Source of the DNA: Saccopteryx bilineata
Lineage: Eukaryota; Chordata; Mammalia; Chiroptera; Emballonuridae
Assembly (NCBI RefSeq): GCF_036850765.1
Contig: NC_089491.1
Location: 182,941,520 to 183,005,519 of the forward strand
Length of the DNA stretch: 64,000 nt
Direction of reading: 5' to 3'
The position numbers and the translations under genes were made by a program. Position 1 is the first letter of the stretch. Every line of letters begins with the position of its first letter. The notes beneath the pieces were generated by a model. The model saw only the letters and a list, made by a program, of their open reading frames with translations, searched no databases and was not told where the DNA came from. Positions 8,745 through 19,364 of the stretch are shown piece by piece.

Positions 8745-10882
8745 ATAATAATCATCTAATGGCTTTCCGTGGTTACTACTATTTAAAGATAACACACAGT
8801 AGCTGCATGACGCACCATCTATTGGATTATGTTTAGTGTATTTCCTAAGTGAAGGAGTAACAGGATCCAAGTCAAATGATCTAAGGTCTACAAAATGGTC
8901 TATCACTTACTGGTCTTGAGACCTGGAAAAAAATTACTTTACCTCTTCAACAGGAAGCTTTTTAACAGGGTTCATTGCATCAAATAAAAGGTATTATTAT
9001 AACATATGAAAGAATGTGTGTACATGCTTGTATGTTTGTATGTATGCAGTTAGTTGGTCAATAGTGATGAAACCACAAATGTAATTAGATCTTCGATACA
9101 TGGTATTCATTCAAGTAGAAATCAAATAAAGTCCTTACAAAAATAGAGTTCTGGTGAAACACTTAACACAAATGTATTGGTAATTTTTACCTTTCTCTTC
9201 ATCACAGTTGTTTCTCTCAGACTTCTAGAAGCAAGGGTATATACAAGAGATAATTTTAAATTTTTTAAAATTCCAACAAGTATATTTATAAATGTATAAG
9301 AGTCAAAAGAATATCAACTTTCTTTTATGGTTGAAAACTAAAATCATTCAAATTCTGAATTAATTACATAGTGATATGACATATAAACTGGTCTCGACAG
9401 AAGTAAAACCAGGGAGAAGACAAGGTCTTCAGGTCACGGGCAATATTCTTCACCACTAAAGCCATAATCTGCTACAAAGTGAATGTCTTGGTCATGAAAA
9501 TAAACTCCAGAAGATCCACATCATGGGGAATTGTTTCAAACAAAACATACAAATTATTTCCTTTCAGCAATTCATCTTATGTAGCTGAATTTGCTCCTTG
9601 AAATACAAACTGAGTCATTAAAACCATAACTTTGCTATAATTTTTAAGCATACAATTTTACAAATTAGGAGAAAAAAATACCTTTCTTTTTCTTTTCAAA
9701 ATTTAAAGGAAATAAGGTTGCAGTATGGTTTTAAGAATCTTAGTGCAGCAGGCTCCACAAGACATAAACCATAATGTGCCTCCTTGCAGCATCCTCTTTA
9801 CATGTAGCTGAATTTAAAAAAGCAGTAAGGGTGAGCAATAGTAACATGAGTTAGCATGAGTGCTGTATCTACAGATCTCTGCCTGCATTTCAAGCCAGTA
9901 ATTCATCAAGGTCCAGGACAAAGGAATAAATAATTCTGGTCATGTCATCACTGAGCCTATGCTCAAATGTACTCCTCTCTGGGTATGGTACCATTATTGC
10001 ACCACCTGAATATCATGCATAATTTGTGTTTTGCTTGTCCAAAATTTAGATTGTCTTGGTTAAAAACTTACAAGAAATATCTCCTGCAAGCCTTTAACCT
10101 GAAGAGTTCAAGAAAATCTGTATCTTCCTAAATTACAGGTGACATGTTGAAAGCTTTACTTCTGAGAATACAGTAACATCTAAACCCAGCATATGCTAAT
10201 CTAAAAGCACTTAAATTATTCTGGATGCTTCTCTACCTAAAGTAAATGATGAAAATATATAAATAAAATAATGTAGCATCTTATGAGCGGTCTCTCTGGT
10301 GGAAGAAAGTGAATAAACACAGAAATGCTGCCCCACAATCGTGTACTCAGAAAGCTCAGGGGGGAGATCTGCTCGTGTAAATTGCCCACTTAAATTAAGA
10401 TTCTCAACCAATATTTGCTGAAGCAAACTACAATCAATAAATTTCCCCTAAGGCTTAAATCACATAAAATAAGTCAAAGATTATAAATTATCACCATAAT
10501 AAACCCTTCTTTCAATTAGTCTTCTCCATAGTAGATGAACTGGTGCTTCTGATATATACACTGGGTTATGGCCAGGTTGTAGGATTGCCCTCAAAGTGCC
10601 TGAAATTTTGGGGGGAGTATATATGTTGGTGCCAACATGGCCCAATCCTGTGCCCCAGACTGAATGAAGAACCTTCATTCACAGATTTCAATGGAACGCT
10701 CTCTTTCTCTTGAAGGAGATGTTTGTGGAAAACTATTTTGTTGTTAGTTTCTTTTTTATTATCATATATGCCCTCTTCATTCCTCAGTGGGATTTGAAGC
10801 ATTTCAAGCAGCAGATAGTGAAAGGCTAAATGAATTTTAAAATGCTCCAAGACTTAGAATCTAGAGAATTTTTTATAATATT
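8745..10882. other. No gene recognised
   Basis: About 2.1 kb of A/T-rich DNA. The small open frames at 10211-10426, 10481-10678 and 10566-10850 (minus) show no domain, no codon pattern and no homology that I recognise. It ends at the L1 target site. Confidence 0.5.
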
Positions 10883-10892
10883 AAAAGATATT
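10883..10892 (+). repeat. L1 target-site duplication, left copy
   Basis: AAAAGATATT, preceded by TT, is repeated at 18740-18749 after the poly-A. TT/AAAA is the preferred cleavage site of the L1 endonuclease. Confidence 0.85.
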
Positions 10893-10897
10893 GAGAG

Positions 10898-10905
10898 TGA
10901 CGTCA
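10898..10905 (+). promoter_or_regulatory. Perfect CRE (ATF/CREB) palindrome at L1 +6
   Basis: TGACGTCA, the full palindromic cAMP-response element, begins at the sixth base of the element. The sequence is directly visible; factor binding is inferred. Confidence 0.7.
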
Positions 10906-10908
10906 CGG

Positions 10909-10918
10909 AAATGGCGCC
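10909..10918 (+). promoter_or_regulatory. YY1-like site at the L1 5' end
   Basis: AAATGGCGCC contains the AANATGGCG core of YY1 sites. A YY1 site near +13 to +21 fixes the transcription start of human L1; here the match lies at +17 to +26. A matching role is inferred. Confidence 0.65.
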
Positions 10919-13321
10919 GTGAGAAGCGCGTCCGACAGCTCTCCCCTAAATCACAACAAATTTATCAACTAGAAACAGAAAAATTTATCCTCGGAGCATT
11001 CCAGAGTTCCACACAAACTGAAAGCAAAAGGACTGTTATCACTTGAATCTGAGAGACGAGGGTGTGGAGGAAGCTACCACCGCAGCAGCGACGCTCATTC
11101 AAGCCGCGAGGGAGTGCGCCTGCGGTGAGTCAGCCCATATACTTGGGAACCGCGAGCCGCCGCGAGCGGCCGACGCGAGCCGCCACCACGAGCCGCCGCG
11201 AGCCCCCGTGAGCCGCTGCCACAAGCAGCCGCTGCGAACCGCCACCGCGAGCGGCCGCCACGAGCCTCCGCGTGCGCGCCCGGTCCGGTTGAGCACCGCT
11301 GACGTTCCCAGCGGCCCGCACACTGCGAGTGGGGGTCGCCGGCCACCGGTGCGCGGAGCGCCCCATTCGCACGCGTGCCTTGGGCATTCCACGCGCCCAA
11401 GGCGCCCTGCTGGCCCGCACACCCAGGGGGCTCCATTATCCTGCGCCTGGTGTGGTCCAGCCGCCAGCGGCGGGGCGAGCGGGAGAGGCTTGGGAGATTC
11501 TCTCCTTGGGCGGGGCACCTCACCCAGCCATTCAAGCTAACAATCAAGCGTTGGGGGAGGGGCGCGCGCAGGCAGCCTAAAATACCTTCGGAAGCACAGC
11601 TGCGACCCAATCACTGAAATTAGCTTAACCCATAAAATCTGCGCACCCTCGGTTCTAATTGATAAGATCTCTCTCAGTTCAGCGATCCAAGACAAGAGGC
11701 GTGATATTTTTTAGTGCCTCTCGCTAAAGGGGCGGGGGCAACTTCTGATTGATAGAGCCTCCATATTCAGGGATAAACGCTAACAAGAAGGACTTGGCAG
11801 ATAATAAGGTCTATACTACACTAGTCATAAGCAGAGACTAGTGCCTCTTCTTCCCTGCAAAAACAGGCTACAAAGTGTGGAAAGCCTGGGTTGAGAGGTC
11901 CAACTAAATGATAGGCGCTGAACAGTCACCTTGACAACAATTGACTCCCACCCCCGCCTGATTACACTGGAGTCCCTGACTGCCAGAGCCTTTCCCAAAG
12001 CCTTGCACTGAGTGGGGATAGAGTGGGGATTTCGCAGCTCTTTGAGCCTCTTACTCCCCAGGCAGAAGCAGTTGCAGCTTTATAGCTGGATCACCAGGCT
12101 GCTAATTCAGAAAGGGGGGACTAGGAGAGAGAATCCAGGAAAGCAAACTCTCTCATCGTTGGACCCTGCAAACGCCAACAAGCCTTTACTTCCAGCAAGA
12201 CTAAAGCCAATTATATGACATTGCCATAATATCCCATCAACTGCAAATCCCTACCTAAGAATGACACAGGGGCAGAGCCTGGGGTACAGAGTCACCGACT
12301 AGGAAGAGGGAGAGAAAAGAAAAAGGAAGAAGTTAACCTCTCAAAATCAAGAAAAACCCACAGACTTTACAACTTGATCCACTAATTTTTTTGTTGTTGT
12401 TGTTGTTGTTGTTTGTTTCTTCTATCTTTTTGCCTTTATTTCCTCCACCTCGGTCCTTCTATTCTCTGCCCATCTTATGCTTCCCCTTTCTTGAACTACA
12501 CTACCCATGAGTGTTGCATTTTATTTTTCTTCTTCATCCTCACCCTCCTTTAAGGTTATACTCCAAAACACTTAACTCTCACTCTCTCCTCTTTTGTTTT
12601 TTTTTTTTTTTGTCTTGCTTTATTTGGTTTTTTTCTCCTCCTATTTTATTTCTTCCTTCGTTTTTCTCTTTTTCTTATTTTTTCCTTTCTGTTCGTTTTT
12701 TCTTTTCTCATTTTACTTTCCTCCCATATAATCCTCAATCACGAACAAATTAGTTAATTTGGGACTCAAGGCTTTTTTTTGGCTTTATTTCTCTTTTTTG
12801 CTTTTGTTTTTATTTTTTTTTGTCTTGTTTGTTTATTTTTGTGGCATTTTAGGTCCTCCCAAGCCAAGGTCTCCATTGTATTTAGTCTTCGCTCCACTTA
12901 ATACAACAGATTTTTACTTATTATTTTTATTTTTTCTTCTTTATTATTCTTTTTTGGTCCTTTTTTCTGATTCCCTCTTATCCCTCTCATTATATCTCTT
13001 AGTTGACCATCACTTACAAGCAAATCATCTTATGCTTGTCTAAGATCATCTTATGCTTGTCTAAGATTTTCTTCCTTTTTTTTTTTTTGCATTTAGTAGG
13101 TCCCTACTCCCTTTTTTTTTGCCCCTTGAACTCTTCACCCCAAATCAGGCCCTCCATTATAGGCACGATATTTCCCTGAGGAGGGGAGAGGAGGGAAAGA
13201 GAAGAGAGAAAAAAAGGGGGAAATAATAAATTATTACTGTTTTTTTTGTGGGGTGTTTTACCCTTTTTTTTTTTTACTCTTTATTAATTCTAATTAGTGC
13301 TATCAATAAGACCACCCTCAG

Positions 13322-14317
13322 ATGCCGATAAGAAAGAGGAAATCGAATATTATGGATACAAAAGAAAGAGAGGTAACACAAATAGATGTGGAAAAATCTA
13401 TGGAGAAAAGACTTAACATATTGGAAGCCTTGGAGCTAAATGACAGAGAATTTAAAATACATATCTTAAAAATACTCAGAGATATACAAGAAAACACAGA
13501 AAGGCAATATAGGGAGACCAGAAAACAACTCAATGAACACAAAGAATATATTACCAAGGAAATTGAAACTATAAAAACAAATCAAACAGAAATGAAAAAC
13601 TCAATTCACGAGCTGAAAAATGAGGTAACAAGCTTAGCTAACAGAACAGCCCAGATTGAAGATAGGATTAGTGAAATAGAAGACAAACAACTTGAGGCAC
13701 AACAGAGAGAAGAAGAAAGAGACTCAAAAATAATAAAAAATGAGAAAGCCCTACAGGAATTGTCTGACTCCATCAGAAAGAATAACATAAGAATAATAGG
13801 TATATCAGAGGGAGAAGAGAAAGAAAATGGAATGGAGAATATACTCAAACAAATAATAGACGAGAACTTCCCAAGCCTGTGGAAGGAACTAAAGCCTCAA
13901 ATTCAAGAAGCAAACAGAACACCAAGTTTTCTTAACCCCAACAAACCCACTCCAAGGCAAATCATAATAAAGATGACACAAACCAATGACAAAGAAAAAA
14001 TTCTCAAGGCAGCCAGGGAAAAGAAGAGTACAACATATAAAGGAAGGCCTATTAGATTATCATCAGATTTCTCAGCAGAAACTCTACAAGCTAGAAGAGA
14101 GTGGACCCCAATATTTAAAGCCCTGAAAGAGAGGAACTTTCAGCCAAGAATACTATACCCATCAAAGCTATCCTTCAAGTATGAAGGAGATATAAAAACA
14201 TTCACAAATACAGAAAAGATGAGAGAATTTATCAACAGAAAGCCCCCACTCCAGGAAATACTAAGGGGGGTTTTCCAACCAGATTCAAACAACAAAAGAA
14301 AACAACACCACAAGTAA
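13322..14317 (+). CDS. L1 ORF1 protein (RNA-binding chaperone), intact
   Basis: 331 residues with no internal stop. In the family this protein trimerises, coats L1 RNA and acts as a nucleic-acid chaperone in the cytoplasmic RNP. A basic start (RKRKS) is followed by a long coiled coil at about residues 28-150, rich in E, K, Q and heptad leucine/isoleucine and including RTAQIEDRISEIED (109-122). An RRM-like domain begins at RIIGISEG (157-164) and the C-terminal domain has the family signature LQARREW (255-261) and RNFQPRILYP (271-280). Length is close to human ORF1p (338). The start at 13322 is the first ATG that gives the whole frame. Transcription would come from the L1 5'UTR. It could still be expressed even though ORF2 is broken. 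Confidence 0.95.
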   Translation: MPIRKRKSNIMDTKEREVTQIDVEKSMEKRLNILEALELNDREFKIHILKILRDIQENTERQYRETRKQLNEHKEYITKEIETIKTNQTEMKNSIHELKNEVTSLANRTAQIEDRISEIEDKQLEAQQREEERDSKIIKNEKALQELSDSIRKNNIRIIGISEGEEKENGMENILKQIIDENFPSLWKELKPQIQEANRTPSFLNPNKPTPRQIIIKMTQTNDKEKILKAAREKKSTTYKGRPIRLSSDFSAETLQARREWTPIFKALKERNFQPRILYPSKLSFKYEGDIKTFTNTEKMREFINRKPPLQEILRGVFQPDSNNKRKQHHK

Positions 14318-14409
14318 CAGCTCCACCAAGAACACAATAAAACCAAACTTAAACTGTGACAACAAAGGAAAAAAAGGGGGGAGAGGATGGAGATTAACAG
14401 TAGCAAAGG

Positions 14410-14652
14410 ATGATGAAGTGCAGAAATACTTATAAGATAGGGTACTACAATGAATATGGTAGGTACCCTTTTCATTACTTAATGGTAACCACCCTTAAAA
14501 AAACCACCACAAAAACACTTGACTTAAAAAAGGTAGCAACAGAGGAAAGAAGTATGGAACACAAACAAACAAAAACAAATGATAGAAAAACAAAAGAGAA
14601 GAATCAAACTAGATACAAAACTAACAGAAAGCAATTTATAAAATGGCAGTAG
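14410..14652 (+). CDS. Small ORF bridging L1 ORF1 and ORF2 (hypothetical)
   Basis: 80 codons, lysine- and threonine-rich (KTNDRKTKEKNQTRYK near the end), no domain recognised. It starts 93 bases after the ORF1 stop and its TAG (14650-14652) overlaps the ORF2 ATG (14643-14645), so a ribosome ending here would sit next to the ORF2 start. ORF2 of L1 is known to be translated by an unusual reinitiation-like route. The A-rich composition makes chance openness quite possible, so I do not claim it is a real protein. Confidence 0.25.
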   Translation: MMKCRNTYKIGYYNEYGRYPFHYLMVTTLKKTTTKTLDLKKVATEERSMEHKQTKTNDRKTKEKNQTRYKTNRKQFIKWQ

Positions 14653-17600
14653 GGAACCCACAAGTGTCAATAATTACACTAAATGTAAATGGATTAAACT
14701 TACCAATAAAAAGACACAGAGTAGCAGAATGGATTAAAAAAGAAAATCCAACTATATGCTGCCTACAAGAAACACATCTAAGCAACAAGGATAAAAAAAA
14801 TTCAAAGTGAAAGGCTGGAAAACAATACTCCAAGCAAACAACACCCAAAAAAAAGCAGGTGTAGCAATACTCATATTTAATAATGCTGACTACAAGACAG
14901 AAAAAGTACTCAGAGACAAAAATGGTCATTTCATAATGATTAAGGGGAAGTTGAATCAAGAAGACATAACAATTCTTAATATATATGCACCAAACCAAGG
15001 AGCACCAAAATATATAAGACAGCTACTTATTGACCTTAAAACAAAAACTAACAAAAATACAATCATACTTGGAGACCTCAATACACCGCTGACGGCTCTA
15101 GATCGGTCATCCAAACAGAGAATCAATAAAGATATAGTGGCCTTAAACGAAATACTAGAACACCTGGATATGATAGACATCTACAGGACACTTCATCCCA
15201 AAGCGACAGAGTATACATTTTTCTCTAGTGTACATGGAACATTCTCAAGAATTGATCATATGTTGGGCCACAAAGACAATATCAGCAAATTTAGAAAAAT
15301 TGAAATTGTACCAAGCATATTTTCTGATCATAAAGCCTTGAAACTAGAATTCAACTGCAAAAAAGAGGGGGAAAAACCCACAAAAATGTGGAAACTAAAC
15401 AACATACTTCTAAAAAATGAATGGGTCAAAGAAGAAATAAGCGCAGAAATCAAAAGATATATACAGACAAATGAAAATGAAAATACAACATATCAGAATC
15501 TCTGGGATGCAGCAAAAGCAGTAATAAGAGGAAAGTTCATATCACTTCAGGCCTATATGAACAAACAAGAGAGAGCCGAAGTAAACCACTTAACTTCTCA
15601 CCTTAAGGAACTAGAAAAAGAAGAACAAAGACAACCCAAAACCAGCCGAAGAAAGGAGATAATAAAAATCAGAGCAGAAATAAATGAAATAGAGAACAGA
15701 AAAAGTATAGAAAAAATCAATAAAACAAGGAGCTGGTTCTTTGAAAAGATCAACAAAATTGACAAACCCTTGGCAAGACTCACCAAGGAAAAAAGACACA
15801 GGACTCAAATAAATAAAATCCAAAATGAAAGAGGAGAGATCACCATAGACATCATAGAAATACAAAGAATTATTGTAGAATACTATGAAAAATTATATGC
15901 CACCAAATACAACAATCTAGAAGAAATGGATAAATTCCTAGAACAATACAACCTTCCTAGACTGAGTCATGAAGAAGCAGAAAGCCTAAACAGACCAATC
16001 AGCAGGGAGGAAATAGAAAAAAACTATTAAAAATCTCCCCAAAAATAAAAGTCCAGGCCCAGACGGTTATACTAGTGAATTCTATCAAACATTCAAAGAA
16101 GACTTGGTTCCTATTCTACTCAAAGTCTTCCAAAAAATTGAAGAAGAAGCAATACTTCCAAACACATTTTATGAGGCCAACATAACCCTCATACCAAAAC
16201 CTGGCAAGGATGGCACAAAGAAAGAAAACTACAGACCAATATCTCTAATGAATACAGATGCTAAAATACTAAACAAAATACTGGCAAACCGAATACAACA
16301 ACATATTAAAAAAATAATACATTATGATCAAGTGGGATTCATCCCAGAATCTCAAGGATGGTTCAACATACGCAAAACGGTTAACGTAATACACCATATC
16401 AACAAAACAAAGAACAAAAACCACATGATCTTATCAATAGATGCAGAAAAGGCTTTTGATAAAATACAACACAATTTTATGTTTAAGACTCTCAACAAAA
16501 TGGGTATAGAAGGAAAATATCTCAACATGATAAAGGCCATATATGATAAACCATCAGCCAACATCCTATTAAACGGCATAAAACTGAGGACTTTCTACCT
16601 TAAATCAGGATCAAGACAGGGTTGTCCACTCTCTCCACTCTTATTCAACGTGGTGCTAGAAGTTCTGGCCAGAGCAATCAGACAAGACAAAGAAATAAAA
16701 GGTATCCATATCGGAAAAGAAGAAGTAAAGCTATCACTTTTTGCTGATGATATGATCCTATACATCGAAAACCCGAAGGACTCCACAGAAAGATTATTAG
16801 AAACAATAAACCAATACAGTAAGGTCGCAGGATACAAAATTAACATACAAAAGTCCATAGCCTTTCTATATGCCAACAATGAAATATTAGAAAACGAACT
16901 CAAAAAAATAATCCCCTTCACGATTGCAACAAAAAAAATAAAATACCTAGGAATAAACATAACAAAGAACGTAAAGGACCTATATAATGAAAATTACAAA
17001 GCATTGTTAAGGGAAATCAAAAAAGATACAATGAGATGGAAAAATATTCCTTGTTCTTGGATAGGAAGAATAAATATAATCAAAATGGCCATATTACCCA
17101 AAGCAATATACAAATTTAATTCAATTCCCATCAAAATCCCTATGAGATTTTTTAAAGAAATGGAACAAAAAATCATCAGATTTATATGGAACTATAAAAA
17201 ACCCCAAATAGCCAAAACAATCCTAAGGAAAAAGAATGAAGCTGGGGGCATTACAATACCTGACTTTAAACTATATTATAGGGCCACGATAATCAAAACA
17301 GCATGGTATTGGCAAAAAATAGACACTCAGACCAATGGAACAGAATAGAAAGCCCAGAAATAAAACCACATATATATGGTCAAATAATCTTTGATAAAGG
17401 GGCCAACAACACACAATGGAGAAAAGAAAGCCTCTTCAACAAATGGTGTTGAGAAAACTGGAAAGCCACATGCAAAAGAATGAAACTTGACTACAGCCTG
17501 TCCCCGTGTACTAAAATTAATTCAAAATGGATCAAAGACCTAAATATAAGACCTGAAACAATAAAGTACATAGAAGAAGACATAGGTACTAAAATCATGG

Positions 17601-18468
17601 ACCTGGGTTTTAAAGAACATTTTATGAACTTGACTCTAATGGCAAGAGAAGTGAAGGCAAAGATAAATGAATGGGACTACATCAGAATTAAAAGTTTTTG
17701 CTCAGCAAGAGAAACTGATATCAAAATAAACAGAAGCCAACTATATGGGAAATGATATTTTCAAATGACAGCTCAGATAAGGGCCTAATATCCAAAATTT
17801 ACAAAGAACTCATAAAACTCAACAACAAACAAACAAACAATCCAATAAAAAAATGGGAAGAGGACATGAACAGACACTTCTCCCAGGAAGAGATACAAAT
17901 GGCCAACAGATATATGAAAAGATGCTCAGCTTCATTAGTTATTAGAGAAATGCAAATCAAAACTACAATGAGATACCACCTCACTCCTGTTAGATTAGCT
18001 ATTATCAACAAGACGGGTAATAGCAAATGTTGGAGAGGCTGTGGAGAAAAAGGAACCCTCATTCACTGTTGGTGGGACTGTAAAGTAGTACAACCATTAT
18101 GGAGGAAAGTATGGTGGTTCCTCAAAAAACTGCAAATAGAACTACCTTATGACCCAGCAATCCCTCTATTGGGTATATACCCCAAAACCTCAGAAACATT
18201 GATACGTGAAGACACATGTAGCCCCATGTTCATTGCAGCACTGTTCACAGTGGCCAAGACATGGAAACAACCAAAAAGCCCTTCAATAGAAGACTGGATA
18301 AAGAAGATGTGGCACATATACACTATGGAATACTACTCAGCCATAAGAAATGATGACATCAGATCATTTACAGCAAAATGGTGGGATCTTGATAACATTA
18401 TAAGGAGTGAAATAAGCAAATCAGAAAAAAACAAGAACTACATGATTCCATACATTGGTGGAACATAA
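14643..18468 (+). pseudogene. L1 ORF2 (endonuclease / reverse transcriptase), broken by frameshifts and a stop
   Basis: The span would give about 1,275 residues, the usual ORF2p length. Endonuclease motifs are present: NVNGLN (about 14685), QETHL (about 14766), GDLNTPL (about 15070) and SDH (about 15325). The reverse-transcriptase core follows with FADD at 16740-16751, then a C-terminal Cys motif C-X3-C-X7-H-X4-C at 18028-18081. Breaks: -1 in an A8 tract (14793-14800), +1 in an A7 tract (16017-16023), -1 in an A6 tract (17314-17319), a TGA at 17450-17452 at a conserved Trp position, and -1 near 17731-17737. In the family this enzyme nicks DNA and primes reverse transcription at the target. 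As read, no full protein can be made, although the 14807-16030 endonuclease part and the 16104-17348 RT part are each long open blocks. Confidence 0.95.
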
Positions 18469-18739
18469 AAATGAGACTAAGAGACATGGACAAGAGTGTG
18501 GTGGTTACCAAGGTTGGGGGGGGAGGGAGGACATGGGAGGGAGGGAGGGAGAGAGTTAGGGGGACGGGGAGGGGCACAGAGAACTAGATAGAGGGTGACG
18601 GAGGACAATCTGACTTTGGGCGAGGGGTTTGCAACATAATTTGATGACAAAATAACCTAGACATGTTTTCTTTGAATATATGTACCCTGATTTATTAATG
18701 TCATCCCATTACCATTAATAAAAATTTATTAAAAAAAAA
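18469..18739 (+). repeat. L1 3'UTR with G-rich tract and poly-A
   Basis: After the ORF2 TAA comes a G-rich run at about 18514-18575 with several GGG blocks (GGGAGGGAGGG type), a form able to make a G-quadruplex, as in other L1 3'UTRs. It ends AATAAAAATTTATT followed by A's. The same 3'UTR recurs at 35044-35312 and within 50726-51168. Confidence 0.9.
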
Positions 18740-18749
18740 AAAAGATATT
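18740..18749 (+). repeat. L1 target-site duplication, right copy
   Basis: AAAAGATATT, identical to 10883-10892. Its first A's merge with the poly-A tail, so the exact tail length is ambiguous. Confidence 0.85.
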
Positions 18750-19364
18750 AAACTGAGTTAAAAATTGATATGAATCAGAAACCATTTAGGGAGTAATGGA
18801 ATCAAAAGAAGTATGTGAACCCATATGCAAAGACAAATTCTCCCGGTAATAAACCTTGGAGTTTTTCACATGATGCTTCTTGTGGGGAACCCTAAGAAGC
18901 AGAGTACATATATCTTCATTATTCATTAAGTCAACAATTGTTTATTGAAAGCTTCTGCTATGTACTCTGCAATTTTGTTTAAGAAATATTCTTCAAATCA
19001 GTTACTCAACTTGGCCTCTGACCAAAGCCAAGGACACATTTAATTATATTCATCAAAATACATTCTATCTAAAAACTAGTTTTAATGAAGACATGTTGTA
19101 TTCTGGTGATGTACTTTAACCCCAGCAACACTGTTTAGAGACTATTCAGTATTTACTGAATGGTTAGTATGTCCCTTGAACTGAAATGTTTCTCAAAATA
19201 CTGTTGCAAGAAAGGGTCTCATCAGGAGGCAGTCTATGCAAGCAAGGGCTTTTAGCTAAGTGCTGCACTATGTGGAAGGACAAGTTTTCAATTGATGTAC
19301 ACATTCTACTTTGATACTTAGGAATACAGCTTTCATCCTTGTTTTAAAGGAAACCATCTAATGT
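18750..19364. other. No gene recognised
   Basis: Unassigned DNA, apart from an L2-like motif at about 18930-18970 (TTGTTTATTGAAAGC then CTATGTACTCTGC, minus-strand L2 end). Confidence 0.5.

Larger units (their letters stand above)
10893..13321 (+). promoter_or_regulatory. L1 5'UTR / internal promoter
   Basis: This part of about 2.4 kb has two halves. The first (to about 11540) is very GC- and CpG-rich, with repeated CGAGCCGCC-type units at about 11150-11280, as expected for a CpG-island promoter. The second (about 12385-13315) is strongly T-rich, with (TTG)n at about 12390-12416 and many T tracts. A CRE and a YY1-like site sit at the 5' tip. Open frames on both strands of the GC part and F/L/S-rich frames in the T-rich part look like composition artefacts. 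Confidence 0.85.
10893..18739 (+). mobile_element. Full-length L1 retrotransposon
   Basis: A complete element: 5'UTR 10893-13321, ORF1 13322-14317, spacer 14318-14642, ORF2 14643-18468 (disrupted), 3'UTR 18469 to about 18730 and a poly-A. A perfect 10-bp duplication flanks it. The total is about 7.85 kb, longer than human L1 because both the 5'UTR and the ORF1-ORF2 spacer are long. The perfect duplication, uninterrupted ORF1 and clean poly-A argue for recent insertion; the ORF2 breaks argue against present activity, unless they are sequencing errors. Confidence 0.95.

Noticed and set aside
9370..9990. Possible minus-strand retrocopy (short stretches look protein-like)
   Set aside because: I could not match it to a gene family, and frames break every 20-30 codons.
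11043..11617. Overlapping open frames on both strands (up to 171 codons, minus strand) in the L1 5'UTR, possibly like the antisense ORF0 of primate L1
   Set aside because: The DNA is extremely GC-rich, which removes stops in all frames. The proteins are Arg/Pro/Ala/Gly-rich and low-complexity with no ORF0-like similarity that I can see.
12511..13043. Two frames encoding Phe/Leu/Ser-rich peptides that look like membrane proteins
   Set aside because: They are direct read-outs of T-rich tracts in the L1 5'UTR.
13318..17176. Minus-strand frames opposite L1 ORF1 and ORF2 (60-121 codons)
   Set aside because: They are shadows of the A-rich L1 coding strand with no domain.
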